From Nectonema munidae (lineage: Eukaryota; Nematomorpha; Nectonematoida; Nectonematidae): a stretch of 64,000 nt of DNA. How positions within the stretch are numbered: the stretch's first letter is position 1; each line of letters starts with the position of its first letter. The notes below the pieces were generated by a model. That model did no database searches, was not told where the DNA came from, and saw only the letters and a list, made by a program, of their open reading frames with translations. The stretch is from NCBI GenBank assembly GCA_030549495.1, contig JAUIRK010000014.1, positions 124,001-188,000 on the forward strand. Direction: 5' to 3'. Both the position numbers and the translations under genes were made by a program. This document shows, one piece after another, positions 37,301 through 49,106 of this stretch.

Positions 37301-40300
37301 ATTAGAAAGAATTCAGAGGCTTATTGTACTTTAAAAGTGTTGAAATGACATAAAATGCAAACATTTACTTTATTATTATTATTATTATTAGGTTAACATA
37401 TTATATGGCTCTCACGGAATTACATTTAAAAATGTGTGGTGCTTATGGCTCTCTCAGCCAAAAAGGTTCCCGACCCCTGATCTACACTCTAGAGGAACAC
37501 TTTTTTATGTTAATTTTTTTTCACATTCAAGCACCACGCTCAAAAAAATTGGGAGTTTTATATTAAAATACAAAAAGAATTTATAACGTTTTATTAAACG
37601 AAAATCCAAAAAATATTCTGACATGATTTTTTTCAACTACAAACTTCATAATTTTTTTTATTTCAAGTTCATTCAGAAACCTCTCTATATTTGTGTATAA
37701 CATTCATCTTATAAAACCATATGTAAGAAAACATTTTAAATAAAGTATTTTTCTAAAATTACACCGGAAAAACATTTGTCTTCACTTTTTATCTTATAGA
37801 ATTTTGAAAATCTATCATGTTCCTCTAGAGTCTAGCAGGGCGGGCAACATCAGACCCCCGGGCCATATCCGGCCCGCGGAGGTTTAGCGTTCGCCCCGCC
37901 ATCCTGCTAGGCTTTATTATTGCAATCCGGCCCGCTACCTGCTCCTGGTGCTGGCTGCGGACTTCAAGCTTTTCACTGCTCCCTTTGACTTCCCCGTGGA
38001 AGACGCCCCTGCTTCCCTGCAGATGGAGTTAATGGAGCTGCAGTGCTGCGATGAAATGAAGGCGAAGTTCCGCACCTCTGATCTGTTATCCTTCTTCCGC
38101 GACACCGTTCTCTCTTCTAACAATTTTCAAAAATACATTGCGCATGTCCAACGCATTGTGGCCATGTTCGGCAGCACCTACTGCTGTGAACAGCTCTTCT
38201 GGAAAATGAAGTACACGAAGTCTCACCTTCGCTCCCAACTCTCGGATCGCCAACTCAATGACATTCTTCTGTTGTCTACCTCAACCATCGAGCCAGACAT
38301 GGAAATACTTCTTCATGGCAAACAGCACCAGCAGTCTCATTTATTTGTGGAGTGTTCAATGCAATTTTTGTACAATTTATTCATGCATTATACTTTTTTT
38401 TCAATCAATGTATTATACAACATATAGTAATTCTGAGATTTCGTTTTTCACTCCGGCCCGCGATCTCCTTCCAAAAGTCTCATCTGGCCCTCACTCTGAA
38501 AAGGTTGCGCGCCCCTGGTCTAGAGGAACATTGGGCATACATGGAACTTTGTCTAATTATCACACTTGAAAAGTATAAAAATGGGAAAGTTAACTATTTA
38601 TTATGATAATTGAAAAAAACAATTAGGATGCAATCTAACGTTACAATTAGCACACATTTTTACTGCATTTTTTTTACATAGCATGCATCTTCCTTGGCTT
38701 TTCGCTGAAATAGGATGATGAAAACCAACTTTCAAGGTGGCCAATCTTCTTCCACTTGGCCCCGATGTATTGTGATTTCTCGTTTTCGTGAATAACTCAT
38801 GAACTATATCTCGAGTGAATGTTAAAAGGTCTTTATTTGGAAAGCAATTAAGTTCAACATAGTCTCCTAGCTGCTACAGTTGCAATACTAAGTGTGTTTA
38901 TAAAAAGTTACCAATACCACTTTTTGGATTTGATAATTGGGCGGTATTGACTAACAAATCGATCTAGTAAATCCACACCTCCCATTCCAACATTATATTC
39001 GTGAAAGCATAGTTTGATCCAATCAATACAACTTTGCTATCTTTCTATTGTACAATGGCAACATCTCCATCACTATAACAATTATAAAAACCTTTATCTT
39101 CATTTCTGTTAATTTTTTTGATGGTATCAGTAGGCACTTTTTGATACGGTTTTCTTTAAGAGTACCAATGGCTTTAAATCCTTTTCTTTTAAGTTCTTTT
39201 AAAAGATCATACGAATTGAAAAAGTTGTCTAAAAAAACATAATGGGAAGAAGGATGTTCAATAACTTGTTACAAAAGATTTATAACATTTCTTCCCAAGC
39301 TATGAAACTTGTGATTGCTCGAAGAATCGGTGTATGTTTCAAAACCAAAAGGATAACCTGTTGATGAAGCAAGGACCCAATTTTTGAAACCAAATTTGAT
39401 TGGCTTTCCTTTCAAAAACATTCTAGCGGAATGTTTTCCAAAAAAAGGTACCATCTGCTCGTCAATGCAAACTTTTTCGCTGAAAACACCAAACTGTTGT
39501 AAAGCCTTGTTCAAAAGGTTCTGTAACTTTTGAATTTTCGAAAGTTTATTATTTTCTAAATTTTCATTATCTGCAAAATGGATGTATGCTTTTATCTCTT
39601 CGAATCTGTTTCTTGACATCTGTTTTGCTACAAGTTCACAACAAACATCATCATTTTTCTTCCAATACATTCTCTGACGAGGTCTGGTGTTGTAGCCTGT
39701 CAACAAAACTATCCCAATAAACTTGTGTAGCTCCATTTCATTCACATCCAATACATGATTTTTCTATGCAGCATATCTATTTGATTCTTCCAATATCATT
39801 TTCAATATATCATCATTATAAAACAACTTGAACAGTTCAGCTGGTGATTTGTCTTTCAATTCAGAATTTTTAAACTTTATGGGAGTCAAACTTTCATGTC
39901 TAATTGGCTCTAAATATTTTGATTTTTTCCATTTGGGTAGTTCTTCCTTCACTTTTTTAGAACATGATGAGAGACTTTCATATTGGTTTTTAGGAGTCAA
40001 AAAAACATCCAGTCTACCTGAAACATCGTTTGGTAAAAGTTCTGTTGTTGAATCATTATCTTCTTCCTCCAAGTCAGGTAAAATTCCATCACCTGTTTCA
40101 GGTGGAAGAATTACTATACTTGTATCATTTTCATCGTCACACTATAATACCTTATCAATAGCTTCTGAAAGAGTAAGCATTGAAACGATCTCTTCATTTT
40201 CATTGTTATTATCACTTTCAGAGTGAGACATTACGAGGATAATGAAACAAAATCAAAGTAATGAAAAGGAAAAAATAATTTTTATAAAGGAGAGCAAACA

Positions 40301-43300
40301 AAGTGATTGATGTGTATGCAAAACACTTATGCCATTTTTGATAAATTGAAGATTAGTGTGTTACGTAAACTAGTTTATCAAAACTATAATGTCTATCTTT
40401 TTAATAATGTATGCATGGGCCCATTGTTCCTCTATAGCAGGGGTCGGCAAAGTGGTCGATATCGACCCATGGGGGTCCATATCAGATCTTTACGGGTTGA
40501 TAAGATAGAAAAACCTACCAAATTGTTCTATGATATTTATAGTAGTAATAAATCTCCTTTTTATTTTAAAACATAGTTTAGCACATTGTATAGTATAGAA
40601 AACATGAAACATTTTTGGTTTCTATTTCTCTCTTAATTGTTGATATTGATTAATGCTTTTATGAAACATTTCCATGTGGGGTGGGGGTCGATGTGAAGAC
40701 AAATGTTCTATGAAGGGGTCGACGGGTAAAAAAAAGTTTGCCGATCCCTGCTCTATAGGAACATCCTGTGTCTTTCTTATTTAAGTTTTGAGTCTAAATT
40801 TTTGTTATTTTAGTTCAATTAAATTAAAAACTATCTACTTCACAAGTTTAAACACTTTTTTCCATACTTTTTATTAAGCTGGGCACTAATGGGTTATCAA
40901 AACTTGTTTTTTAGTGTTACTTGTTTAACATTTATTTGTAATTTATGACTAAGATATTAGACTAATACAAAGCCTAAAATAAATTTTTAATATTTTAATC
41001 TATAATATTTTTATTTCTATTATCTTTTTCTTAGCTTTTAAAGTTATTCAATTTTATTTAACTCAAGCAGAGTGTATTGCATGTAATATTTCTAAATACT
41101 CGCTTTCCGAATTTACGATCAATAATGTAGTGAGAAAAATAATACAAAATATGGTAAATGAGAGAACTCTAAATTATTTAACTGAATTTTAATTTTCCTT
41201 ACACAATAATTGAGGTAGAATGATTGTGCATATCTTTATCTCTTTTCTAAAGAAAGTTCATAGAAACTGTAAACTGTTTAGGTATTGATTTAAGCTGTTG
41301 AAATAATTTACAATCTAAAAATCGCTTTTTGTCTTTCTATTCCAACAGTATGCCTGATTTTTATTACTTCATTTTAGATATTATCAAAGAGAAGATGCTG
41401 AGGTAGCTATGCGATACATAACAAGCACTCGACTCGATGATCGAATCATTAGATGTGATTGGGACGCTGGATATAAGGAAGGACGTCAGTTTGGTCGGGG
41501 AAAATCAGGTGGACAAGTATTTCATCCCTTTTCTTACTTTTTGTTAATCGTTCTTGAGTATTTTTTTTATCACTTCTAGAAACATTAACTTTCATCCCTG
41601 AAGTTTCCTGTGATTACCTTTTTAATGCTGTTATTTTCAACTACGTATTCAGGAAATTATTTTAGAGGGAGGAGGGAGGGGCATTTTAAAAATAATCAAC
41701 TACACGGTTATTATTAATGAAGTTGGACTTTTGAAAGATAATGCGTATCACATTAAAATTTTAATATATTTCTTTTTACAAAAATAACTTTTCCAAATAA
41801 ACTGAAAGGCAAACAAGTATAAAAGATCGATACATACTTCTTTTTAACTAGGGAGAGGGGGCTATGGCCCACTCACCATCCTCCGAATACGCAACTGTTT
41901 TATAAATATATAATTAATGTTAATATATAGATTAAATTTTTTTTATAGCCTAGCGATATACAACTTTTTTTTTATTTAAAGAGAATGAGCTGAATTTTAT
42001 TATGGATCAAATTAAAAAGTTTGATTCCATTATTCAAAATTTTGTTATAAATCTATCAACGCTATTAGTAAAAAATTTTGATTTGACTAAAAAAATTATT
42101 GTTAAAAATTGGCTGAACCATATCCTTTCAAATTTCGTGACAGTTCCTAAAATCTTTATCTGTAAATGATAGTTAAATGACCCGCTCATGTCAAAAACTG
42201 GCAATCAAAATCCAAAATTAAATTTTTCCAACAAAATATTCATATTATCTGTAGTTAACCTTATAGCTATGATGTCTATATTGGGTATTCCTTTGAAAAT
42301 TTATTATTATATACAGTTTTGAATGCATAACACTTATGCATATTTAATTTTCTCAATAATCTAGTTTGATTCATGATAAATATATCTAATAAAATAATGT
42401 CATACTACACTCAAGACACACAACAATGATATTACTGCTATGCCCCTCTTTTTTATCAGTCGCATGTACATAAATAAACACAATTTATCACAACGTGCAT
42501 GAAAAAAATTTTGACACGAAATAAATAAACAAATACCTCTTTTCATAACCCAAATTTAGTTCTAAATTTCAAGGGGGTCTTATACGCTTAGGAAGAAAAT
42601 CATAACTTGATAAAATAATCTAAATTAAATTAAAATATTTAATTTGTTTTAAAATGAGTATTGTTTAAAAGTATATACTTTTATTAGGAATTTAAAGGTA
42701 TTTTCAGTTTATTCATAATGCTATCATAATTTCTTATTAATTCTAGCTTAGCCAATTGCCCTTTAAAAGGATCTCGTCTTAAAAGAAGATCCTATGAAGC
42801 AGCTTTTAAATTAAAAGTGATCGAATTTTCTAAGGAAAATACGATTCATGCTACAGCAAGAAATTCGATATTACTACCAAAATGTTAAGAGATTGGAAGA
42901 AAAAAGAAGATCTTTTAAAAGAATTACCTCCCAACAAATGCGCAATGAGGAGCGGCATAGCGCATTCGCCTTTTTTGGAAGAAAATGTTTCAAATATGAT
43001 ACGAGAGAGACATCAGAATGGCTATGTAGTCACACAGAACCAAATTCGCATTTTTGCGCTTCAATGGGCAAAATCAAATCAGGATAAAACAAGAGGATTT
43101 AAAGCTACTAAATCATGGTGTTGTCGATTCATGAAAAGAAATGACCTTGTGATTAGGCGAAAAACTAAAATTGCACAAAAGCTGCTACAGGAGCTCTAAA
43201 GCAAAATTTCCAATTTCCAAAGATTTGTGATAAATCAACGCAAGAAGCATAACTACCTACTCTCAAACATCGGAAACATGGATGGAACACCGATGTATTT

Positions 43301-46300
43301 TGATAAGGTTGGAAATCAAACTGTATCTTCAAAAGGTGAAAAAACCATTCTTCTGAAAACTACAGGCCACGAGACGAGATTTACTGTAGTATTAGCTTGC
43401 ATGGCAGATGGTAGGAAATTGTAACCTATGGTCATTTTCAAGCGAAAGTCGATGCCGAAACTTTCTTTTCCTAAAGGAGTTTTTGTCCATGTTAATGCTG
43501 AAGGATGGATGGATGAAGAGGAAATCAAGCTATGGATTCAAAATATTTGGAATAGAAGACCAAATGCTTTTAAAAATCCCTGTAGTTTATTAGTATGGGT
43601 TATCTTTAAGCCCCATTTGTCTACATACACTATGAAAAGACTAGCGACAAATAGAACTGACTTGGCTATTATTCTTGGAGGATTGACGTGTGTTTTGCAA
43701 CCTCTAGACGTGTGTTTAAATAAGCGCTTTAAAGATCTTATGCGAGAGCAGTGGAATGAATGGTTTACCAGGGCGGAATAATCATTCACAAAACCTGAAA
43801 TATTCGTCCTCCTTCACTTTATACTCAATTTGTAAAAATAAGAAGAGGTACTGGGAAGCGTAAGTCATTCAGCACGAGAACTTTGCACAACCACGCGAAA
43901 TTTTTGCATAATAAAGAATACCAGGATGCAAAGAAAGGACTGCTACAAAAGAAAACCACCAAAGAATCCTCTGAAGAATGTCATGTATCCAAGATGGCCT
44001 CGCAAGGGAAAGAAAATCGTCCTGTTGTCATTACAGGAAACGTTCGACAAAAGGAAGTTGTGAAACATTAATGATGCTAGGGTTAAAAAATTGACAAGAA
44101 AATTCTCATGATGGCATTGGATAATCAGCCTTTCAGCATAGCTGAATATGACGGCTTTATTGGTCTTATGGCCCATTTACAGCCACAATATGTCATACCT
44201 AGCCGAAGATTCTTCGTTAAGAACGTTTTGCAAGGGAAGAACTACGAAAAGATGTTGCAGCTGAGCTGGCAAAAGCTGGACATGTTAGCTTCACATCTGA
44301 CATATGGACATGTTCATCATCCCATTAAATGTCCATGTCTCTCTCTGCTCACTGGATCACTGTGGAATATGTACTGCAGAATGCAGTTCTACATGCGTCC
44401 CACTTTACCGACTCCCATATAGGTGTGAACATTGCTGACAAGCTTAAGAACATGTGGGAGTCTTGGAATATAGGTGCTCAAAGAAGACAAGTCTCGTTAG
44501 AGATACGTGCTAAAATGTTGTTTGGAAGCATTCTGTCTGAGATCGAGTCTGTTCACTGCTCGATACACATCATTCAACTCATCATAAGCGATGCCATTCT
44601 CTCTCTAAAATCTGTGAAAGATGTTTTGGTGAAAAGCCGTAGATTGGCTACAAACTTCAACCATTCTTCCAAACAGGGGCACACATCCTTGAAATTATTG
44701 GGGGGAGAAATTATTTTATTGCAATTTTCAAAAATTAGTGGTCTGGAAATATCACGGGAGACTAAATATTCAAGCAATCCTTTAAAATAGAGGGTATTCA
44801 GCGCATACCTAAAATCCTAAATTTATAAGACTACTTTATATTTTTTTACAAATTTGGTGAATTTAAATACTATACTTCCAGCAAAAATATTTTAATTAAA
44901 TTTGGAGAACTTTAGATTAGCTTTGTAACTAACCGATTTATCCGGTCGGATACGAGAAGTATCCGGTTGGGTGCTGAATACCGAATAATCGTCATAGAAT
45001 ATTCGGTGCACCTCCAGTTGAAAATATCTGAAATTGCCAATCAAATTTGCGGTTTACGTCTTAATATTCTCTCAAATTTTACATAAAATTATGTTTTTAT
45101 AACAAACCCTACTGGTTTCATTTCTAGACTCAGTTTTTGCATTTGGGGTTGAAAATACCTAAAAGTGTCAAAAAAATAGCTGTTTACGTCTAAAAATTGT
45201 CTCCAAAAATATTTTTCAAATTTTAAATAATATATACATTTTTATACCAAATCAACCATGCTAGTTTCATTTCTGGGCTTAGTTTTCGAATGTAAGATTT
45301 GAAAATATCTGACAGTCTAAATCAAATTTTGGTTTACGCCTGAAAACTATCTTCAAAAATATTCCCTCAAATTTTGCATGATTTTTATACCAAATCGACC
45401 ATGTTAGTTTCATTTCTCGACTCATATTTGCATTTAATGTTTGAAAATATCTGAAACTTCAATCAAATTTGCAGTTAACGTCTAAAAACTGTCTCCAAAA
45501 ATATTTTCCAAATTTTACATAAAATATCTGTTTTTATAAAATTGACTATGTTGGTTTCATTTATGGACCCAGTTTTGGATTAACCCTTGTTATTGTTATT
45601 AATTTGAAGCTGAACAACAAATGTTAAAGGTTGCTAACAGATCTGTAGAGCTCGCTTTAAATAGATTAGGCGCCGGATCCATAGTATATTCAAGCTGTGG
45701 CTGCAGCTCCTGCCCAAGTGCCATTCTTTTCAAACTGGTCGCTCCGGCTCGATAGCTTATTTATTTATGTGGCATGTGACCGCTACCATGAAACATTAGC
45801 ATAAATGCAGTTTCGCAAAATTCTTACTTTTCAATTATTTGCTACAAAGCATCAAGTTTAACTAAATTTAAAATTTTTAATTGACCTTTAATTAAAAAAA
45901 ATTAAAAAAAATTTTTTTGTTTAACCTAATTTTTTAACTGAGCATAAAATGAAAATTAAACGCAGCTCAAAAAAAGTTAATTAAAATGAATTTGTTTTCA
46001 AGAATAAATTTGCCTCTACCAAATCTTCTTTCATTGAATCTCGCAGGACCGAATGAATAATATGAAAAGCCGAAAAGAATCGTTCCACACTAACTTGGGT
46101 TGGGGGCAATGTAGTTATTGAATGTGCCATATTTCGAAATATTTCAGGATAATGTGGTGTAGCCTTTAAGGCATTCAACTCAGATCATTCAAAGCATAGG
46201 AGAAGTCGAGTTTAAATTTAGAAAGCAGGAATACTTCTGATTTTGAATTTCTACTTTTTGTCTGTATTCAGATGCATTTCGTTTCAATATCAAGATGTTT

Positions 46301-47652
46301 CTCATTAGGTAAACGCTTAAAATTTAGTCAACCACTTTTTTTATAATTCATAGGTTGATATTCAACTCATTTATTTAATATTGGATGACTTAAACTTAAT
46401 TTTTGATTGAGATCAATTAAAATATCATAAAAATCGATCAAAAGTCCAGATGAAAATGGATTTTTCTAAATAAAAAAAAGATGTTCAGAAATTTTCGTCA
46501 AAACTGAAGAATACTTTTTATAATATAATTAATTTGTATGTATTATATGAATATACAAATTGTTTGTTGAATATATTTGTATATGATTGTTTGGTTGTTA
46601 TATGTGTTAATTTTTTTGTAAGTTATAGTTTATGATTAATAAGAACTTAACCAATGAGTAACTATTTTAATCAAGTTTGTTAATAGGTTTTTTATCACTT
46701 AGTTAGTTAAGTCTATTAAATAGTCTGCAAATTTGTTAATGAATTAATTAAAAAGTTAAATAATATATAAATCTTTAATAATAATTAGTTTAATTGTTAT
46801 TCTTAGTTTCTTAATTGGCTCCTCTTAAATTATCTGGCCTCCCCAGCCAATAGAGAATACTTGGTTTATAAATAATTTGTTGAATAAGATGAAAGCTATT
46901 TTTATTATGTAAATAAAATGATATATTATATTTGTGTACTCTTATTTCTAAAATTTATTTTTGCATATATATTTTGATAAACTTTCCTAAAAATAACATA
47001 TATTTAAATATCATATGAATGTTCGATTCTTTTTAATTTCTAATAAAAAATATATAGATTATGCAGAAAAATACTAATAACAAGATATTGCAAGTTAAAA
47101 TCCTGATTTAAAAAAGCGGGAAAAGCCCCCATAAAAACTAAAAAGTTGGCAAGTATACAAAAGAACAAGAAAGCCAATCTTGAAAACATTTTAAACGACT
47201 GAGTATAAAAACAATTCATAACTTAATTTAACTGTAATAAAATTATTGGGAATTGTCTCGAAAAAATTGACAGTCGTTGTGCATTGACAGAGCCCGGTCA
47301 AGTCAGTCATGGCAGTTTACAGTTTGGAAGACGTTGTGGATGCTCACATTTCTACGTATTGTTTCAAATCGATTCTGTTAAAGATCCTAAAATATAAGAT
47401 CAAACAAGATAAACCTAGAAAACTTTCTTATTTTTTTTAAATATATTCAATTTTTCATTTTGTTTTTTAAAGGTAAGAGATGAATATAGAACTGATTATG
47501 ATTCTGGTCGAGGAGGTTATGGCAAGATTGTGCAACAGAAAATGGGTTTAACTTTTTTTTTTATTAAATACAAATTTCATACTTTAGTAAACTCTTTCAA
47601 CCGCTCCTTTATTTTTCATTTTTTTATTTTAGGTTATAATCCAAATGACTGA
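34392..47652 (+). CDS. NCBP2: Nuclear cap-binding protein subunit 2 (CBP20), complete, five exons
   Basis: Small subunit of the nuclear cap-binding complex, which binds the m7G cap of Pol II transcripts together with CBP80. Exons are 34392-34451, 34512-34693, 41378-41516, 47473-47545 and 47633-47652. All junctions are GT-AG, the phases fit, and the total is 474 nt, or 157 aa plus TGA (human is 156 aa). One RRM is visible: RNP2 is LYIGNL and RNP1 is CGFCFVEY, split by intron 2. The cap-stacking tyrosines correspond to Tyr14 (TSYRDRQF) and Tyr44 (LSYYTTEEQ). The C-terminal tail reads [20 protein letters not shown], then [17 protein letters not shown]. An in-frame TGA at 34380 fixes the start. 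Introns 1 and 4 are 60 and 87 nt, but introns 2 and 3 are 6.7 and 6.0 kb because transposons invaded them. The coding sequence itself is unbroken. Confidence 0.96.
35202..37479 (+). mobile_element. hAT transposon A, well preserved, GC-richer than its surroundings
   Basis: Tips TAGGGGTCGGGAACC and GGTTCCCGACCCCTG are flanked by ATCTAGAC / ATCTACAC (35194-35201, 37480-37487), a hAT duplication with one mismatch. The transposase reads through about four frames: zinc finger CLICNDK...[44 protein letters not shown] (catalytic Asp); [13 protein letters not shown] (CxxH-like); [10 protein letters not shown]; and the dimerisation end [16 protein letters not shown]. Frame changes lie near 36120, 36270, 36350 and 37150. 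The tip wording and protein order resemble the hAT group behind domesticated EPM2AIP1/GTF2IRD2-type genes. Confidence 0.88.
37836..38517 (+). mobile_element. hAT transposon B, deleted, retaining the C-terminal transposase
   Basis: Tips are CAGGGCGGGCAACAT and GTTGCGCGCCCCTG. Flanks share GTCTAG (left GAGTCTAG, right GTCTAGAG). The frame 37948-38427 encodes the hAT dimerisation region: FVEDAP-like start, then [20 protein letters not shown] and [18 protein letters not shown]. About half G+C at the coding part, against roughly 25-30% around it. An internal deletion derivative of a different hAT from element A. Confidence 0.8.
38610..40232 (-). pseudogene. piggyBac transposase, nearly full length but interrupted
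   Basis: Starts [19 protein letters not shown] at 40232. The acidic N-terminus is followed by the DDE_Tnp_1_7 domain: [75 protein letters not shown] and [16 protein letters not shown] cysteine-rich end ([16 protein letters not shown], about 38710-38640) is the usual C-terminal zinc motif. In-frame stops occur near 40142, 39763 and 39267, with frame changes after about 39150. The total of about 540 codons is typical for the family. Confidence 0.85.
40438..40750. mobile_element. hAT MITE C, 313 bp
   Basis: Tips CAGGGGTCGGCAAAGT and AGTTTGCCGATCCCTG with a perfect 8-bp duplication CTCTATAG on both sides (40430-40437, 40751-40758). There is no coding sequence. It is the third hAT in the piggyBac. 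Confidence 0.9.
41645..41895. mobile_element. MITE, GTGGCGTATTC family, copy 1 (inverted)
   Basis: Inverse orientation copy of 57720-57985; the shared text includes AAGATCGATACATACTTC-like and GGGGGCTATGGCCCA. One tip reads CCTCCGAATACGC. It lies in NCBP2 intron 3, 130 nt after exon 3. Confidence 0.65.
41960..42400. repeat. Inverted fragment of the tandem-repeat element (right part)
   Basis: Minus-strand match to about 16985-17300: TTGGCTGAACCATATCCTTT, the CATGTCAAAAACTGGCAATC block, then AATGCATAACACTTATGCAT. It carries no tip. Together with 45020-45590 it may be one inverted copy split by later insertions. Confidence 0.65.
42740..43850 (+). mobile_element. pogo/Tigger-type transposase remnant in NCBP2 intron 3
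   Basis: Frames give [20 protein letters not shown] and [20 protein letters not shown] (N-terminal DNA-binding helices), [20 protein letters not shown] (CENP-B HTH), [52 protein letters not shown] and [16 protein letters not shown]. This is the DDE_1 order of pogo-like transposases. A catalytic position reads MDGTP rather than MDETP, and LLVWVIF replaces LLVWDxF. Frame changes fall near 42880, 43210 and 43425. I did not locate the tips. Confidence 0.82.
43870..44673 (+). mobile_element. hAT (ZBED1-like) transposase N-terminal fragment
   Basis: Reads [18 protein letters not shown] BED finger end, then [20 protein letters not shown] and [12 protein letters not shown], then a frame with [20 protein letters not shown] and [15 protein letters not shown] text. 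These are the hallmarks of ZBED-type hAT transposases upstream of the catalytic core. It is cut at 44674 by a hAT tip. Confidence 0.7.
44674..44905. mobile_element. Truncated copy of the 7750-10792 hAT family, inverted
   Basis: Begins CAGGGGCACACATCCTTGAA and is the reverse complement of about 10550-10792 (shared GTGGTCTGGAAATA, AAGCAATCCTTTAAAATAGA, ACTATACTTCCAGC). Only this end is present. Confidence 0.8.
45020..45590. repeat. Inverted array-B tandem repeats, about four units
   Basis: Repeats of AAATTTGCGGTTTACGTCT and GTTTCATTTCTGGACTCAGT-like text with a period of about 140 bp. It is the inverse of array B in the 13082-17365 element. Confidence 0.8.
45983..46178 (-). pseudogene. hAT C-terminal dimerisation fragment
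   Basis: The minus-strand frame [57 protein letters not shown] is the standard hAT C-terminal domain. No upstream core was found. It may belong with the ZBED-like fragment but is in opposite orientation. Confidence 0.8.
46200..47470. other. Remainder of NCBP2 intron 3
   Basis: AT-rich, no coding frame or RNA gene seen. It ends in the polypyrimidine tract and AG before exon 4. Confidence 0.6.
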
Positions 47653-47691
47653 TTTAATCCAATTTAAGCAACTTTTGCCGGAAATTAGAGC

Positions 47692-47697
47692 AATAAA
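47692..47697 (+). terminator. Likely NCBP2 polyadenylation signal AATAAA
   Basis: A canonical AATAAA lies 40 nt past the NCBP2 stop codon. The 3' UTR would be very short. The site is chosen by position and motif only. Confidence 0.6.
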
Positions 47698-48489
47698 GAA
47701 ATACTTTATTTAACTACCTTTCAAAATACAACATCATCTTTTTTATATCTATTAATAGATTACATTTTTAAAATAAAAATTTTATATCAAATAACTTAAA
47801 ACATTTTTTTTCATATTTTTAATTTTATAATTTTATCCTACAAAGCGAGAGAGGGGGTATATAAAAATGTTGTTGTAAATAAATGTCAAAATGTATAAAT
47901 CTCATTATGTAAGTATTGGACATTAACATAAGTTATATTTATCAGGGCTTCGTAGCCAGAAAAAAAATTGTCCTGCTCTGGAGCAGAAATATTTTAGTCT
48001 CCTGCTCCGACATCAGCGCCTTCAACTTTGTTAATCATTATTAAAAAATTAATGTAGCTATACTACGTATATAATATCGAGAATAACTAGATGATATTTT
48101 ATTATGTGCTTACAATTGATAAAGATTTTCTACACTTTAATTTTATTATATTTTTATATTGAGCAATGGAAAAGAAACTGAGAAAAATTTCACGAGTTTA
48201 AAAAACGGCACATTGTAAAAAAAATAATATCTTAATTTTATGTCTTATATCATCTAATTAATGAAACAGAATTCAATTAATAATTAACAATCACTTTTTA
48301 TAAGAAGTTGAAATAACTCATTTACAAAATTACTTATATGCATTTAAGTAAAATCTTTCTACCTAAAATGCATTATTATTAAAAATGTGTAAATTTTTCT
48401 ACAAGAATATTATTCAAATTTTGAATAAAATATATATTTCATACTTAATCAACCATGCTCATTTGATTTTCGCAATTAATGTGTGAAAA

Positions 48490-48960
48490 ATTTGGGCCTC
48501 TTGTTAGAAAAACATCTTTCAGTGTGCTCAATACTCTATGAAGTATCCCCGTGGATAAATTTGCTCTCATGGAAAACCAAGTAAAGGCAAAACTATTTTG
48601 GTACTTGCTCCTTTCTTACCCCATAAAATGTGTCTTTGAGTCTAGCCTGATGGTCCACTTAAACGATTCTTTGATAAACTTTGCTTGAAATTAGTTTTAG
48701 GTAGGTGTTTGGAAGAGATCTTTCGTGAAAGTAAAATTTGCGACCAATCTTGGGGCTCCATTCGCCTTAGAGACTAGAAAACACGGACTGATAACACTGG
48801 GTTTGCTAATCGTCCTAATAACGTCCTTGTCACATAATTTTGGGATCACTTGGTCATTTTTGAACTTTCTCTGTTTGTTAGGAGGGAGCAGAAAATTTGA
48901 ATAACTCGCCATTTTCTTATCAGACAGAATGGTTGGTCTATGCCCAAGCTCCAAGATTCT
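48490..48960 (-). pseudogene. LTR-type retrotransposon reverse transcriptase fossil
   Basis: A small minus-strand remnant resembling the start of a Ty3-like or related LTR/DIRS-type reverse transcriptase (motif PSVISPCFLVSKANGAPRL). Broken, no terminal repeats seen, apparently old. Subfamily uncertain. Confidence 0.5.
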
Positions 48961-49106
48961 TCTGATCTTGCGTAGAGAAGGAAGGATTTGTGGATAATGC
49001 TAGATAGCGATATTGTCTAACTATGAATATATTTTACCTTTTGGTTTAGGGTGGCTAAATCCAGGATGGATCTTTGTTGAAATTCGGTTTGACCGTTTTT
49101 ACTATA

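Larger units (their letters stand above)
35172..40900 (-). mobile_element. piggyBac element in NCBP2 intron 2, swollen by three hAT insertions
   Basis: The left end CATTAGTGCCCAATG and the right end GCTGGGCACTAATGGG form inverted repeats; the TTAA duplications have decayed. The tip CCCATTAGTGCCCAGC resembles that of the 13082-17365 element. Without its hAT guests the element would be about 2.5 kb, normal for an autonomous piggyBac. The motif GTTCCTCTA appears in both orientations at each hAT junction. The transposase lies on the minus strand, opposite to NCBP2. Confidence 0.7.

Noticed and set aside
39828-40226. 132-codon plus-strand frame
   Set aside because: Antisense of the piggyBac transposase N-terminus, whose minus-strand reading has clear family motifs.
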